Below, one piece after another: positions 50,301 to 60,815 of a DNA stretch of 64,000 bases. Made by a program: the position numbers and the translations under genes. This stretch comes from Dryocola clanedunensis subsp. sulfonylureivorans (GTDB taxonomy: Bacteria; Pseudomonadota; Gammaproteobacteria; Enterobacterales; Enterobacteriaceae): the NCBI RefSeq assembly GCF_016756775.1, contig NZ_JAERMU010000016.1, forward strand, positions 1 to 64,000, read 5' to 3'. Position 1 is the first letter of the stretch; each line of letters opens with the position of its first letter. The notes below the pieces were generated by a model. The model had not been told where the DNA came from and did no database searches. It was given only the letters and a program-made list of their open reading frames with translations.

Positions 50301-51296
50301 TTATGAACTTTGATGGTGACGGGTGCGGTATTTGTCGATCAGCACCGCGATGATGATCACCGCCCCTTTGATCACCAGCTGCCAGAAATAGGAGACGCCC
50401 ATCAGCGTCATACCGTTGTTGAGCGTGGCGATAATCAGCGCCCCCACCAGGGTGCCGGTAATGGTGCCAATCCCGCCCACAAAGCTGGTGCCGCCAAGGA
50501 TCACCGCCGCAATGGCGTCCAGCTCGTAGCCCATGCCAAGGTTGCCGTTGGCGCTGTACAGTCGGGAAGCGCTCATCACGCCGCCAAGCCCGGAAAGCAG
50601 CCCGCTCATGCCGTAGACGAACAGCAGCACCAGCCAGACCTTAATCCCCGTCAGGCGTGCGGCCTGCATGTTGCCGCCCACCGCGTAGATATGCACCCCG
50701 AGCGTGGTACGACGCAGGATGAACCAGCACACCACGATCACTGCCAGAGCAATTACGACCAGCCAGGGAATGGGGCCAAGGTACGAGTTGCCTATCCATT
50801 CGAAGTTAATATTTGAGTTGATGACCGTGGTGCCGTCCGCCAGCAGGTAAGCCGCGCCGCGCAGGGCGGTATAGGTGCCGAGCGTGACGATAAACGGCGG
50901 CAGTCCCGCCCAGGCGACCAGCATGCCGTTAAACAGCCCAAGCCCGGTGCCCATCATCAGCGCGGCGGGGATCGACAGCGACTCCCAGCCCGGCATCAGC
51001 GACACCACCATCGCCGTCACCGCCGTGGTGCCCAGAATCGAACCCACGGACAGGTCAATCCCTCCGGTCAGAATGATGAAGGTCATCCCGGCGGCGAGAA
51101 CGATATTGATCGACGACTGACGGGCGATGTTCAGCAGGTTAGATTCGGTAAAGAAGTTCGGGGTAATAAAGCCAAAAACGGCGACGATCAGGATCAGGAT
51201 GGGCAATATCCCCACCGTTTGCATCAAATCGCCAAACAGGGCCTTTTTCAGCGAGGCTGATTTAGCGACCTGCTGGGGGGTGACAGGATTAGTCAT
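50301..51296 (-). CDS. Sugar ABC transporter permease (RbsC-like)
   Basis: 331 residues, about nine to ten spans, BPD_transp_2 family with [28 protein letters not shown] and [17 protein letters not shown]. Forms the membrane channel with the ATPase. Its ATG (51296) overlaps the end of the ATPase gene by 8 bases, so the two are translationally coupled; the frame extends to 51320. Confidence 0.95.
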   Translation of the reverse strand: MTNPVTPQQVAKSASLKKALFGDLMQTVGILPILILIVAVFGFITPNFFTESNLLNIARQSSINIVLAAGMTFIILTGGIDLSVGSILGTTAVTAMVVSLMPGWESLSIPAALMMGTGLGLFNGMLVAWAGLPPFIVTLGTYTALRGAAYLLADGTTVINSNINFEWIGNSYLGPIPWLVVIALAVIVVCWFILRRTTLGVHIYAVGGNMQAARLTGIKVWLVLLFVYGMSGLLSGLGGVMSASRLYSANGNLGMGYELDAIAAVILGGTSFVGGIGTITGTLVGALIIATLNNGMTLMGVSYFWQLVIKGAVIIIAVLIDKYRTRHHQSS

Positions 51297-52812
51297 GATG
51301 AACCACCTTTTTATGGGCATCTTCCACGCCGGTTGCCAGCGTCATAATGTTCTCTTGCGTGATGTCTTTACCGTGTAGCTCCCCCGCAATGCTGCCTTCC
51401 CGCATCACGTAAACGCGATCGCTCATGCCGACGACTTCCGGCAGCTCGCTTGAGATCATCAGGATCGCCACGCCCTGGCGGGCCATCTGGCTCATGATCC
51501 GGTAGATCTCACTTTTCGCCCCAACGTCAACGCCACGGGTTGGCTCGTCGAGGATCAAAATTCGCGGGCCGATCGCCACCCAGCGGGAGATCAGCAGCTT
51601 CTGCTGGTTGCCGCCGGACAGGCCCCCGGCGCGCACCTGCGCATGCGGCACGCGGATCTTCAGCAGGCTGATGGCATCGTCAGAAATCGTCCGGGCCTTC
51701 TTGCGATCCAGCCAGCCGTAGCGGGCGTCGCGTTCGAGCGTGGCCATGGTGATGTTGTCCTGCGCCGCCAGCTCCAGAAACAGGCCCTGTTCTTTGCGGT
51801 TCTCGGTCAGAAAGCCAATACCGTGGCGAATAGCTTCGCGAGGGGAGCGGATAGTGACGGGATTTCCGTCGATTTCAATCGTGCCGCCCGTGGATTTACG
51901 GACGCCAAAAATCAGCTGTGCCAGCTCGGAGCGTCCGGCTCCGACCAGCCCCGCGAGGCCGACGATTTCCCCGGAGCGTACCTGTAAGCTCACCGGCTGG
52001 ACTTTGCCGCCGTCCGTCAGGTGGTGGACATTCAGGCGCGGGTTACCTAACGGGATATCTCGTTCTTTGTTGAACAGATCGCTCAGCGGACGGCCTACCA
52101 TCATGCGCACCAGCTCGCTGGCGTTGAGATTTTCCCGCGTCAGGCTGCCGACGTACTGCCCGTCGCGCAGCACGCTGACCCGGTCCGATAATTCATACAC
52201 TTCCGCCATGCGGTGGCTGATATAGATAATCGCCATCCCCTCATCGCGCAGCCGCATAATCAGCTCAAACAGGCGGTGGGTTTCTCTTGATGAGAGCGCT
52301 GCGGTTGGCTCGTCCATGACTAAAATGCGGCTGTTGCGGTGTAGCGCACGAGCAATCTCTACCTGCTGCTGCTCGGCGATGGTCAGCTTCATCACTAAAT
52401 CGCTGGCCTTGAACTGCGCGCCGAGGCGGTCTATCACCGTCTGGGCCTGCATCACCATCTCTTTACGCTGAACCAGGCCGCCGCGTGACAGCTCGCTGCC
52501 GAGGAAAATGTTCTCCGCAACGGTGAGGTTAGGGGCCAGCTGCATTTCCTGATAGATAAGCGTGATGCCTGCGCTGAGCGCGTCTTTCGGCCCCTTAATG
52601 CTGTAGGGCTGCCCTTCAATAAGGATTTCGCCGCTGGTGGCGGTGTAGGCCCCGGCGAGGATCTTCATCAGCGTGCTTTTGCCCGCGCCGTTTTCGCCCA
52701 TCAACGAGTGAATTTCGCCGGGGAACACCGTCAGGTCGACGCCTTTCAGCGCATAGAACTTGCCAAAAGATTTGGCAATATTGCGCATTTCCAGAATGGG
52801 AACGCTACTCAT
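51289..52812 (-). CDS. Sugar ABC transporter ATP-binding protein (RbsA-like)
   Basis: 507 residues with two ABC cassettes: Walker [13 protein letters not shown] near residue 38, the first Walker [11 protein letters not shown], and in the second half signature [12 protein letters not shown] and [16 protein letters not shown]. The CUT2 subfamily of monosaccharide importers has this fused pair. First gene of the operon; start at the ATG of MSSVPILEM (52812), with an open extension to 52860. Confidence 0.96.
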   Translation of the reverse strand: MSSVPILEMRNIAKSFGKFYALKGVDLTVFPGEIHSLMGENGAGKSTLMKILAGAYTATSGEILIEGQPYSIKGPKDALSAGITLIYQEMQLAPNLTVAENIFLGSELSRGGLVQRKEMVMQAQTVIDRLGAQFKASDLVMKLTIAEQQQVEIARALHRNSRILVMDEPTAALSSRETHRLFELIMRLRDEGMAIIYISHRMAEVYELSDRVSVLRDGQYVGSLTRENLNASELVRMMVGRPLSDLFNKERDIPLGNPRLNVHHLTDGGKVQPVSLQVRSGEIVGLAGLVGAGRSELAQLIFGVRKSTGGTIEIDGNPVTIRSPREAIRHGIGFLTENRKEQGLFLELAAQDNITMATLERDARYGWLDRKKARTISDDAISLLKIRVPHAQVRAGGLSGGNQQKLLISRWVAIGPRILILDEPTRGVDVGAKSEIYRIMSQMARQGVAILMISSELPEVVGMSDRVYVMREGSIAGELHGKDITQENIMTLATGVEDAHKKVVHHD

Positions 52813-52885
52813 GGCGCGGCTCCTGCGGATAAGGTTTCGATTGCTGCCAGTCAACCACACGCGGGTAAATGCAAAATGTCAGAAG

Positions 52886-52915
52886 CCGTTCATATTTGTC
52901 ATAGTTGTGAATAGT
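52886..52915. promoter_or_regulatory. Candidate response-regulator operator between sugar operon and kinase
   Basis: Three consecutive 10-base units, CCGTTCATAT, TTGTCATAGT and TGTGAATAGT, share GTnAATAGT-like ends. The first is one mismatch from the TorR decamer CTGTTCATAT. Ten-base direct repeats are typical of OmpR-family targets. Inferred by eye. Confidence 0.4.
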
Positions 52916-52980
52916 TAACCGAGATCACATTACCGGCTGGGAATGATTCGATAACAGTCGTCATGGGCTAAACCTGTAAA

Positions 52981-53006
52981 GTGGATAAGCGCTGCGCCAT
53001 CCACCG
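52981..53006. repeat. REP-like palindrome before the hybrid kinase
   Basis: GTGGATAAGCG with CGCCATCCAC arms, ending 22 bases before the kinase start. Confidence 0.7.
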
Positions 53007-53028
53007 TTGAAAACAGACCGGAGCCTGC

Positions 53029-55602
53029 ATGCCGCAACCCAGCACACCGTTTTTTTCCAGCGCCCGTGGCCGCCTGCTGTCCTTCAACCTGTTGGTGATG
53101 GCGGTAACGTTAATGGTCTGCGGCGTGGCGGTGCTGGGCTTTCAGCACGCCAGCCGTTTACAGGAGCAGGTGCAGGGACAAACGCTCAGCGATATGTCCG
53201 GCAGCATGGAGCTGGCGCGGGATACGGCAAACGTGGCGACGGCGGCGGTGCGGCTGACGCAGGTTGTGGGGGCGCTGGAATACCAGAGCGAAGCCGCGCA
53301 GCTTAAGCAAACGCAGCTGGCTTTGCAGAACTCCCTGAGCCATCTGGCGAACGCGCCGCTCGCCCGCCATGAGCCGCAGCTGGTAGCGCGCATTACCAAA
53401 AGAAGCAACGAGCTGGAAAGCAGCGTGACGCGCATGCTGGAGCTGGGCCATCGCCGCCACATGGAGCGAAACGACCTGCTCAGCGCGCTCTACCAGAACC
53501 AGAGTTATTTACACCACATTCAGGATATCAACGCCCGTGACCGGCTGAACGTGCCGGATGCGGCCCTGCTCGCCGAGCTGGACCGGCTGATACTGATTGC
53601 CATCCAGACGCCGTCACCGAAAGCCACGGTAGCTCAGTTAACCGAAGTTATGGCTGCGCTACCCGCTGCTGCTCAATCGCCGCCGGTAAATGATATTTTG
53701 CAGGAGATGCGCGCCCATTTGCGTCTTTTGCTGCCGCTTTCCCAGCGGCTTGATAACAGCGATCTTGCCATCGCCTGGTTTATGTATCACATCAAAGCGC
53801 TGGTGGCGTTCCTGAATCAGGACATCAACCTTTATGTGCAAAAGGTCGGGCAGGAGTCGCTGAACCGCACGGAGCAAAGCCATAAAGACCTCCAGTCGAT
53901 CATCTCCTTTATCGGGCTTTTCGCCCTGCTGGCGCTGGTTATCACCGGATTTGCCGGCTGGTATATCTACCGCAATCTGGGTTCAAACCTGACGGCTATT
54001 TCGCAAGCTATGACGCGGCTGGCCCGTGGGGAGCGGGATGTCAGCGTCCCGGCGCTGCAGCGGAGGGACGAACTTGGCGAGCTGGCGCGCGCGTTTAACG
54101 TTTTTGCGCGCAATACCGCATCTCTGGAACACACCTCGAAGCTGCTGAAGGAAAAAAGCACGCAGCTGGAAACGACCTTCCACGCCATGCGGGACGGTTT
54201 TGCCCTGTTTGATAACGACGGCTGTCTGGTGGTATGGAATCCGCATTACCCGCTGCTGCTGGGGCTAAGGCCGGAACAATTACAGCGCGGCCAGCACTAT
54301 CTGGCTCTGTTAAAGCAGGTCACTACTTTGCAGCAGCACATTCTGGAAAACCTCTCTCGCCCTCTGCCAAAGCCGCAGGAGCTGCGGCTGGGAGATAACA
54401 GAACCATCGAACTGCGCTTCAGCCCGGTGCCTGGGCGCGGCATGGTCAACCTGGTGCTTGAGAGAAGCGAGCGTAAGGCACTGGAGGAAGCGCTGGTACA
54501 CGGCCAGAAAATGAAGGCGGTAGGGCAGCTGACCGGCGGTCTTGCCCATGATTTCAATAACTTGCTGGCGGTGATCGTCGGTAGCCTCGAGCTTATCCCC
54601 ACGGATTCGCCGGATGCCGCACGCGTTACCCGCTCTCTAAGGGCGGCGGAACGCGGCGCGCAGCTGACCCAGCGTCTGCTGGCGTTTTCGCGCAAGCAAT
54701 CGCTGCATCCGCACGCCGTCGCCATGAAAAGCCTGCTGGAGAACCTCGACCCGCTGATACGCCACTCGCTTCCGGCCGGACTGTCGCTGGACATTGAAGC
54801 GCAGCAGCCGGCCTGGCCCGCATGGATTGACGTGAATCAGCTGGAAAACGCGATTATCAACCTGGTGATGAACGCCCGGGACGCCATGGACGGGCAGGCG
54901 GGCAGCATCAAAATCCGCACCTGGAATCAGCGGGTGGTGCGCTCCAGCGGGCGTAAGCAGGATATGGTCGCCCTTGAGGTGATTGATGCCGGACACGGGA
55001 TGTCTGCGGAGATAAAAGCGCAGGTTTTTGAGCCGTTCTTTACCACCAAACAGACCGGCAGCGGCAGCGGTCTCGGCCTGTCGATGGTCTACGGCTTTGT
55101 GCGCCAGTCCGGAGGCCGGGTGCAGATTGAAAGCGCGCCGGGGCAGGGGACGCTGGTGCGGCTGCAGCTGCCACGGGCGCCCGCACGGGCAGTGGAGATC
55201 CCTTCGCCATTGATGCCCGCCGCTAATGAGATCCAGGATCGGCTTGTGCTGGTGCTGGAGGATGAACACGATGTGCGCCAGACATTGTGCGAACAGCTTC
55301 ATCAGCTGGGCTACCTGACGCTGGAAACGGCAGACAGCGAGCAGGCTATCAGCATGCTGGCAGAGGTACCGGATATCAGCATTGTGATAAGCGACTTAAT
55401 GCTGCCCGGAAGCAGGAGCGGAGCAGAGGTTTTACAGCACGCGCGGGAGCATTATCCGCAGCTCACATTACTGTTAATCAGCGGTCAGGACCTGCGCGCC
55501 AGCGGGCGGCAGCTGCCGGACGTGGAGCTGTTGCGTAAGCCGTTTAGTCAGCTTCAGCTTGCCCAGGCCCTGCGCCGCGCGTGGCATGCTTCATCGGCAT
55601 GA
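53029..55602 (+). CDS. Hybrid sensor histidine kinase (TorS-like layout)
   Basis: 857 residues. TM1 (about 14-40), a long helical periplasmic sensor (about 41-290) as in TorS, TM2 (about 292-315) and HAMP (about 316-370). Then come a PAS-like domain (about 380-480), a HisKA H-box [11 protein letters not shown] (His near 507), HATPase (near 600-715; [26 protein letters not shown]), and a C-terminal receiver with Asp near 789 (SDLMLPG). There is no Hpt domain and no regulator next to it. It is divergent from the sugar operon, so it may sense that sugar or its binding protein. Confidence 0.93.
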   Translation: MPQPSTPFFSSARGRLLSFNLLVMAVTLMVCGVAVLGFQHASRLQEQVQGQTLSDMSGSMELARDTANVATAAVRLTQVVGALEYQSEAAQLKQTQLALQNSLSHLANAPLARHEPQLVARITKRSNELESSVTRMLELGHRRHMERNDLLSALYQNQSYLHHIQDINARDRLNVPDAALLAELDRLILIAIQTPSPKATVAQLTEVMAALPAAAQSPPVNDILQEMRAHLRLLLPLSQRLDNSDLAIAWFMYHIKALVAFLNQDINLYVQKVGQESLNRTEQSHKDLQSIISFIGLFALLALVITGFAGWYIYRNLGSNLTAISQAMTRLARGERDVSVPALQRRDELGELARAFNVFARNTASLEHTSKLLKEKSTQLETTFHAMRDGFALFDNDGCLVVWNPHYPLLLGLRPEQLQRGQHYLALLKQVTTLQQHILENLSRPLPKPQELRLGDNRTIELRFSPVPGRGMVNLVLERSERKALEEALVHGQKMKAVGQLTGGLAHDFNNLLAVIVGSLELIPTDSPDAARVTRSLRAAERGAQLTQRLLAFSRKQSLHPHAVAMKSLLENLDPLIRHSLPAGLSLDIEAQQPAWPAWIDVNQLENAIINLVMNARDAMDGQAGSIKIRTWNQRVVRSSGRKQDMVALEVIDAGHGMSAEIKAQVFEPFFTTKQTGSGSGLGLSMVYGFVRQSGGRVQIESAPGQGTLVRLQLPRAPARAVEIPSPLMPAANEIQDRLVLVLEDEHDVRQTLCEQLHQLGYLTLETADSEQAISMLAEVPDISIVISDLMLPGSRSGAEVLQHAREHYPQLTLLLISGQDLRASGRQLPDVELLRKPFSQLQLAQALRRAWHASSA

Positions 55603-55639
55603 CAAAAGGAAAAAAGGTCAACGGCAAACAATTGACTCG

Positions 55640-55800
55640 GCGTGCGGAAGCGGACATTAATAGATTGCCCCTTCAAGGCTTCCAGGAGGAAGCGGGCGGA
55701 ACCGGAAAGTCACCTGAGCGCCTCATTAAACTATGCACCTCATCAATCATCCTGTAGCAAGGACTTAGCCCCTCTGCAAAGAGGGGCTGACTTTGCAGGC
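55640..55800 (+). other. Structured leader candidate upstream of yjdP
   Basis: Two hairpins: GCTTCC/GGAAGC with an AGGA loop near 55678-55693, and a long one in which AGCCCCTCT and AGAGGGGCT (55767-55788) close a GCAA tetraloop and are extended by CCTG-CAAGG pairing with CTTTGCAGG (to about 55799). No T-run follows. No known riboswitch class was recognised. Confidence 0.45.
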
Positions 55801-55884
55801 ACCTCGCCGAATATGGGAATCCTCTGCTGTTGCGCACCGAGCGCCTTTCATACGCTAGCCGCAGACCTTTTCTGAGACTGACTT

Positions 55885-56229
55885 ATGAACCGATACGCCA
55901 CCGCCGTGCTGTTATCCGCCCTGAGCATGACTCCGCTTGTCCACGCAGACGAGCTGGACGGCCTGTTCGATAACTCCATCGTCAGCTCAATTTCCCAGGC
56001 GATTAACGATGCCTACAACCCCAACGGCAGTCAGAACCGTGACGACGAAGATCGCCGTCCGGACGAGGACGACAGGCAGCGAAATTCAGACGACCAGCGC
56101 CGCTACGAAGATCGCCATCGCCAGCTTGAGGACAGGCGACGTCAGCTTGATGACCAGCAGCGGCAGATAGACGAACAGCGCCGCCAGCTTGAAGACGATG
56201 AGCGTAGACTTGATGATGATTTTCGGTAG
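55885..56229 (+). CDS. yjdP: YjdP family exported charged-repeat protein
   Basis: 114 residues: signal peptide (1-21, ending PLVHA), a short hydrophobic stretch with SQAINDAYNPNG as in E. coli YjdP, then an extremely charged tail of Arg/Asp/Gln with heptad-like repeats (RRQLDDQQRQI) that should form a coiled coil. Function unknown; probably periplasmic. It lies next to the phn operon as in E. coli. Confidence 0.88.
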   Translation: MNRYATAVLLSALSMTPLVHADELDGLFDNSIVSSISQAINDAYNPNGSQNRDDEDRRPDEDDRQRNSDDQRRYEDRHRQLEDRRRQLDDQQRQIDEQRRQLEDDERRLDDDFR

Positions 56230-56464
56230 CTGATGATCTTCACCGGCAACAGTTACAGCGTTACATTTCTGATTTGCGAGCTGTCCCGGGGAGCTTAAAT
56301 CTGCTCATAAAAAGAGCAAAAAAAGTGTCTGTCGCTGTGGTATGGTTTTTCCTTGGTCGTCTATTTCGATGATACAAGTACCAGTAATAACTGGGAAAAG
56401 TCGAAAATATGCGCTGGCTTAAAAGGGAAAAATAAGCATACTTGAGATAAGGACTTCTCCACCG

Positions 56465-57058
56465 ATGGCACCGAAATTGATCAGCGACGCGGAATTCAAC
56501 AGAAAACTCAACGATCCGGCTCGTAACCGGGAGCACACGCTTGCCTTTCTGGACAAGGGCGTAAAGCCGTTCAGTTTGCCTGGCTATGTTCCTCCGGCTG
56601 GCTATCGCCTATTGATCTCGCTGGATGAAAAACAGTGCCGCCTCATCAAAGATGACATCACCGCGTATGCCGTAAAAATCGTCACGGGAAATTTTGTGGT
56701 GCCGGGTAAAGAACATTGCACGCAGGTGATGGTCTGGCGAACGTTTTTGGCCGAGTATCAGCATGCCCTTAATGGACTGGCACAGCTGTTTTTTGCCTGG
56801 CTTCTGGAAACCTATAACATCGTCGTATCGGATAAAGAGCAGACCGGCGATGGGCGTCGTTTCTGGGAATACCGCATCACCGAAGCCATTACGAACCCGC
56901 GTTATGAAGTCATGGTCTGGGATGGAAACAAAGAAGAGAATGAATTACGCATTATCGCCAGCGAAGCGGAATTCGTGAGCAAATGGTCGCCCTGGGCATG
57001 GGGGACCGACCCGGAAATCCATCCGCATCGCCTGCTGGTTATTGCCCGGATCAAATAA
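56465..57058 (+). CDS. Unrecognised protein, 197 residues
   Basis: I do not recognise a family. The protein is soluble, mixed alpha/beta, without signal peptide or membrane span, and is rich in aromatic residues, with stretches such as FAWLLETYNIVVSD, RRFWEYRITEA and KWSPWAWGTDPE. Upstream sequence is AT-rich and a good RBS (AAGGA) lies shortly before the ATG. It stands alone between yjdP and phnP, a place with no equivalent gene in E. coli, so it is likely acquired. Convergent with phnP. Confidence 0.7.
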   Translation: MAPKLISDAEFNRKLNDPARNREHTLAFLDKGVKPFSLPGYVPPAGYRLLISLDEKQCRLIKDDITAYAVKIVTGNFVVPGKEHCTQVMVWRTFLAEYQHALNGLAQLFFAWLLETYNIVVSDKEQTGDGRRFWEYRITEAITNPRYEVMVWDGNKEENELRIIASEAEFVSKWSPWAWGTDPEIHPHRLLVIARIK

Positions 57059-57088
57059 CCTCTGAGGCGTTGATAATCACCAGCTTTC

Positions 57089-57119
57089 GTAGGCCGGATA
57101 AGCGCAGCGCCATCCGGCA
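57089..57119. repeat. REP palindrome downstream of phnP
   Basis: GTAGGCCGGATAAGC with GCCATCCGGC, the classical GCCGGAT form. Confidence 0.82.
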
Positions 57120-57126
57120 AAAAACC

Positions 57127-57885
57127 TTAATCCACCTCGATCACCAGCCCGTCAAATCCGGCTTCGAATCCCGCTGGTAAATCGTTTTCCATTAGCCAGC
57201 AGTCGAACTGGTGGCTGATGTGCGTGAGGATCACGCGCGGGCAGCCGATGTGTCCATTCAGGGCTATCACCGTATTCAAATCGCAGTGGTTTTTTGGCGT
57301 TTCCGCTCTGGGTTCGTGGCTGCAATCAATCACCACCACTTCGGGCCTGTTGTTCACCAGAAACTTCAATGTCTTCTCCGGCAGCCCTGCCGTATCGCAC
57401 AGCCAGGCAACGCGGCTATGGGGCGTTTCAAACAGGTAGCCGAAGGTCAGCTTCGAGTGGTTAAGGGGCAGGGGTGTCACGCGCAGCGCCTGCAGGGTGA
57501 ACCAGACGAACGGCTCCAGCGTATGGCTGAAATCCAGAATTCCGGAATGCTTAAAGAGATCGTCGCAGCCTTGCTCATCAGGCGGGCCATAAACGCGGAT
57601 TTTCTCGCCTACGCCCCAGCGCAGCGGGAACAGGCCCTGCACATGATCCATATGGTAATGGGTGAGCAGAAACTGATGGATCTCTTCGGGCTGCCAGCAT
57701 TCCATCAGGTCGGGAATCCCCGCGTCCAGCAGCGTCACCGCCTTGTTGAACTCCACCACTGCGCTGCAAGGTTTGCGCCGATACTGCGGATTATTGCGGG
57801 CGCGTTCGCAGGCGTTACAGTGGCAGCCAAAAGCGGGAACCAGCTGCGCGCCACCGGTGCCGCTAAGGGTGATTTTCAGGCTCAC
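57127..57885 (-). CDS. phnP: Phosphoribosyl 1,2-cyclic phosphate phosphodiesterase PhnP
   Basis: Metallo-beta-lactamase-fold enzyme that opens ribosyl 1,2-cyclic phosphate 5-phosphate to ribose 1,5-bisphosphate after C-P bond cleavage. Metal motif THYHMDH and downstream CDTAG, PLNHSK; the zinc cysteines CHCNAC occur near the N-terminus. A GTG start at 57885 gives 252 residues as in E. coli; it overlaps phnO by 23 bases. Confidence 0.96.
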   Translation of the reverse strand: MSLKITLSGTGGAQLVPAFGCHCNACERARNNPQYRRKPCSAVVEFNKAVTLLDAGIPDLMECWQPEEIHQFLLTHYHMDHVQGLFPLRWGVGEKIRVYGPPDEQGCDDLFKHSGILDFSHTLEPFVWFTLQALRVTPLPLNHSKLTFGYLFETPHSRVAWLCDTAGLPEKTLKFLVNNRPEVVVIDCSHEPRAETPKNHCDLNTVIALNGHIGCPRVILTHISHQFDCWLMENDLPAGFEAGFDGLVIEVD

Positions 57886-58327
57886 TGTTGATCTCCACCG
57901 GTTTGGTAAAGCGAAAATGGGTCTGTTTATAGCCTTCCCGCTGGTAAAAACGGTGCGCATCCAGGCGTCCGGTGCTGGTGGAGAGTTCCGTTAGCTCCGC
58001 CCCCGCGATACGCGCCTGCTCTTCCGCCCACGCCAGCAGCTTGCTGCCTACGCCGTGGCCCCGCGCCTGGGGCATCACCACCAGCTCCTGGATCTCCGCA
58101 ATCCAGTTCACGTGATGCAGATGAAACTGCATATGCAGGCCGATCATGCCGACAACGTCGCCGTTAAGCAGGGCAAGCTGGTAGCACAGGTTGTGATCTT
58201 CGAGATTTGCCGCAAAGCCGACGTTAAAAGCCTGGCGGTCAAACTCCGCCTGCTTCAGCTCGCAGATCAGGGCGTAAACGATATCGCCGTCGGCAATCGT
58301 GGCGCGGCGAAATTCAACTTCAGACAT
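57863..58327 (-). CDS. phnO: Aminoalkylphosphonate N-acetyltransferase PhnO
   Basis: GNAT-fold acetyltransferase (154 residues, about ten more than in E. coli at the C-terminus) that acetylates aminoalkylphosphonates and so lets the C-P lyase use or detoxify them. The acetyl-CoA loop is [17 protein letters not shown]. Overlaps phnN by 8 bases and phnP by 23. Confidence 0.95.
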   Translation of the reverse strand: MSEVEFRRATIADGDIVYALICELKQAEFDRQAFNVGFAANLEDHNLCYQLALLNGDVVGMIGLHMQFHLHHVNWIAEIQELVVMPQARGHGVGSKLLAWAEEQARIAGAELTELSTSTGRLDAHRFYQREGYKQTHFRFTKPVEINSEPENHP

Positions 58328-58907
58328 GGCGTGGCTCCTTACGGCGAAAGTGAACGACGTTGGCGTTGCGCTGGCCGTTTACCATGCGCATAAACGACTC
58401 GACTGACTGTAGCAGACTGCCGTCGTTATGGAGTACCAGACAGTCGTCCAGATCCGGCGCATAAAAAGCCGCCCGCTGCAGGCGCTGCTCTATCTGCTGC
58501 GGCGTTTCCCGACCGCGCAGTTCGAGCCGCTGGCGCAGCACTTCCGGTGAAACGTGCAGGCAAATGGGTACCAGCGCGTCGCCGTAACGTGCCCGTGCCT
58601 GCTTCAGATGCTGGCGCGAGCCGTTCACCACCACGTCAAAGCCCGCCTCCAGCCAGATATCCAGCTCCACGCCGACGCCGTAGCTCTGGTGGTGCGCCTG
58701 CCAGCTCAGGGCAAACAGCCCCTGCTCCTGCCGCAGCGCGAACTCCTTTTCGCTGAGCGCAACGTGATTTTCGCAGCCCGCGTCGGCGGCGCGGGTGATG
58801 TAGCGGTGCGCCACCAGCAGCCGATTGTTCTCCTGCTGGCGGAGCGCCGTCAGCAGGCTGTCTTTCCCGGAGCCGGACGGCCCCATCAACCAGACCATTT
58901 TGCTCAT
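58320..58907 (-). CDS. phnN: Ribose 1,5-bisphosphate phosphokinase PhnN
   Basis: Guanylate-kinase-like enzyme (195 residues) that turns ribose 1,5-bisphosphate into PRPP, feeding phosphonate carbon into nucleotide synthesis. P-loop [11 protein letters not shown] at the N-terminus. Its start codon shares one base with the phnM stop. Confidence 0.96.
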   Translation of the reverse strand: MSKMVWLMGPSGSGKDSLLTALRQQENNRLLVAHRYITRAADAGCENHVALSEKEFALRQEQGLFALSWQAHHQSYGVGVELDIWLEAGFDVVVNGSRQHLKQARARYGDALVPICLHVSPEVLRQRLELRGRETPQQIEQRLQRAAFYAPDLDDCLVLHNDGSLLQSVESFMRMVNGQRNANVVHFRRKEPRHV

Positions 58908-60043
58908 CAGAACACCCGCATTCCCTGACGCCAGACGTGCCCGACGTAAACATGGTCGCCGTGCTGATGGGCCAGTACCATATCCGCCCGTTTTCCTTCC
59001 GCCAGCACGCCGCGATCTTCCAGACTGAGCGCCCGCGCCGGGTTACGCGTCACCAGCGCCACCGCCTGCGGGAGCGTGAAGCTGTTCGACTCGTCGTGCG
59101 CCACGCGAAAGGCTGCATCCAGCAGGCTCGCCGGGTAGTAATCGGAAGAGAGGATGTCCAGCAGCCCCGCCTGCGCCAGCTGATGCGCCGCCACGTTGCC
59201 GGAATGCGAGCCGCCCCGCACGATATTCGGTGCGCCCATCAGCACGCTCAGGCCGTGCTGGCGAGAGGCCTGCGCGGCTTCAAGGGTCGTCGGGAACTCG
59301 GCGATGACGCTGCCCAGCTCGTGGGATTCCGCTACGTGCGCGGCGGTCGCGTCGTCATGGCTGGCAAGGGCAATGTTTCGCGCCCGGCATTCGGCGGCAA
59401 TCGCCAGGCGGTTCGGCTGCGACCAGCGTTCCGCCAGCGCCAGCTGATCCGCCTCGTAGCTGTTCATCTCCGCATCGCTGAGGGAATATTTTCCCTGGTA
59501 ATACTCGCGATACTTAACCAGATTAGAGAACTGGCGCTGGCCCGGCGAGTGGTCCATCAGCGACACCAGCGAGACGCCGCCCCGGTCGATAAGCTGCCGG
59601 AAGAGCGGCAGGGTCGTGTGGTGAGGCAGCTCGCAGCGCAGGTGCAGGCGATGCTCGGCGCGGTTGATGCCCCGGGCCTGGGTCTGCATCACCGCGTTGA
59701 TCATCTTCTCTAAGTTTTCCAGCCGGTCGCCGCCGTCCCGCACGTCGCCCAGCGCCACCGCGTCCAGCACGGTGGTGATGCCGCTTGCCACCATCAGCGC
59801 GTCGTGGCTGCTCATGGCGGAGTGGGCGGGCCAGTCCACCTTCGGGCGCGGGGTGAAGAATTTGTCCAGGTTATCGGTATGCAGCTCGATAAGCCCCGGC
59901 AGCAGCCAGCCGCCCTCGCCGTCGTGGGCCTGGGGCAGGCTGCTTGGGCTGTCGGCAAAGTTTCGGATCAGTCCGTCGGCCACTTCCAGCGAGCCGCTAA
60001 CCACTTCGTTTTCCAGCACCAGCCTGACGTTATTGATAATCAT
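58907..60043 (-). CDS. phnM: Alpha-D-ribose 1-methylphosphonate 5-triphosphate diphosphatase PhnM
   Basis: Amidohydrolase-fold enzyme (378 residues) that removes pyrophosphate from the triphosphate formed by PhnGHIL. Metal-binding [13 protein letters not shown], then [18 protein letters not shown] and [10 protein letters not shown]. Overlaps phnL by 14 bases. Confidence 0.97.
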   Translation of the reverse strand: MIINNVRLVLENEVVSGSLEVADGLIRNFADSPSSLPQAHDGEGGWLLPGLIELHTDNLDKFFTPRPKVDWPAHSAMSSHDALMVASGITTVLDAVALGDVRDGGDRLENLEKMINAVMQTQARGINRAEHRLHLRCELPHHTTLPLFRQLIDRGGVSLVSLMDHSPGQRQFSNLVKYREYYQGKYSLSDAEMNSYEADQLALAERWSQPNRLAIAAECRARNIALASHDDATAAHVAESHELGSVIAEFPTTLEAAQASRQHGLSVLMGAPNIVRGGSHSGNVAAHQLAQAGLLDILSSDYYPASLLDAAFRVAHDESNSFTLPQAVALVTRNPARALSLEDRGVLAEGKRADMVLAHQHGDHVYVGHVWRQGMRVF

Positions 60044-60734
60044 GTTGCGCCTCTACCGTAGCCATGGAATGCAGGCGGTCCGCCACCTGATTGCGTACCG
60101 CTTCGTCGTGGAATATCCCGACAACCGCCGCGCCCCGCGCTTTTGCCTCCTGAATCAGCGACACCACGGCGGCGCTGTTTTTCGCATCCAGCGAGGCGGT
60201 CGGCTCATCGAGCAGCAGAATCGGGTAATCGACGATAAATCCGCGGGCGATGTTCACGCGCTGCTGTTCGCCGCCGGAAAACGTCGAGGGGGCAAGGCTC
60301 CACAGGCGTTCCGGTACGTTCAGGCGCGTCAGCAAACGGGATGCCTTCGCCACGCACTCGTCACGGGGGACGCCCAAATCCAGCAGTGGCTGCATCACCA
60401 CTTCCAGAGCGGAGATTCGCGGGATAACCCGCAGGAACTGGCTCACCCAGCCGATGGTTTTGCGGCGCACCGCCAGCACGTCCCGCGCCGGAGCCCGCAC
60501 GATATCCAGCCAGGCGTCGTCATGCTTCACCCAGATATGGCCTTCATCCGGCAGATAGTTGGCGTATAGCGAGCGGAGCAGGGTGGATTTGCCGCTGCCG
60601 GAATGGCCGTGCAGCACCACGCATTCCCCACCTTTAACTTCTAAAGAGGCGTTAGCCAGCACCGGCAGGCGAATGCCGTGCTGGTGGTGCAGCACAAAGG
60701 TTTTGCTGAGGTTTTCTACCCGTAAGCGGGACAT
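60030..60734 (-). CDS. phnL: C-P lyase complex ATP-binding protein PhnL
   Basis: ABC-ATPase-like subunit (234 residues, E. coli 226) needed with PhnGHI to attach the phosphonate to ribose triphosphate. Walker [12 protein letters not shown], signature [16 protein letters not shown], Walker [12 protein letters not shown]. Separated from phnK by 81 bases that hold a REP. Confidence 0.96.
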   Translation of the reverse strand: MSRLRVENLSKTFVLHHQHGIRLPVLANASLEVKGGECVVLHGHSGSGKSTLLRSLYANYLPDEGHIWVKHDDAWLDIVRAPARDVLAVRRKTIGWVSQFLRVIPRISALEVVMQPLLDLGVPRDECVAKASRLLTRLNVPERLWSLAPSTFSGGEQQRVNIARGFIVDYPILLLDEPTASLDAKNSAAVVSLIQEAKARGAAVVGIFHDEAVRNQVADRLHSMATVEAQHDYQ

Positions 60735-60762
60735 ATGGATTCCTTGAAATGGTTGCTATCAC

Positions 60763-60795
60763 GTCGGATGGCGGCTGGCGCCTTATCCGACCTAC
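60763..60795. repeat. REP palindrome between phnL and phnK
   Basis: GTCGGATGGCG with CTTATCCGACCTAC, followed by a half-copy ending GCGCCATCCGGC. It lies inside the phn operon. Confidence 0.8.
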
Positions 60796-60815
60796 TGGTG
60801 CGCCATCCGGCAAAG

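Noticed and set aside
52886-52935. TGTGA and TCACA at 52905-52935 as a CRP palindrome
   Set aside because: The half-sites are about 14 bases apart instead of 6, so they do not form a CRP operator.
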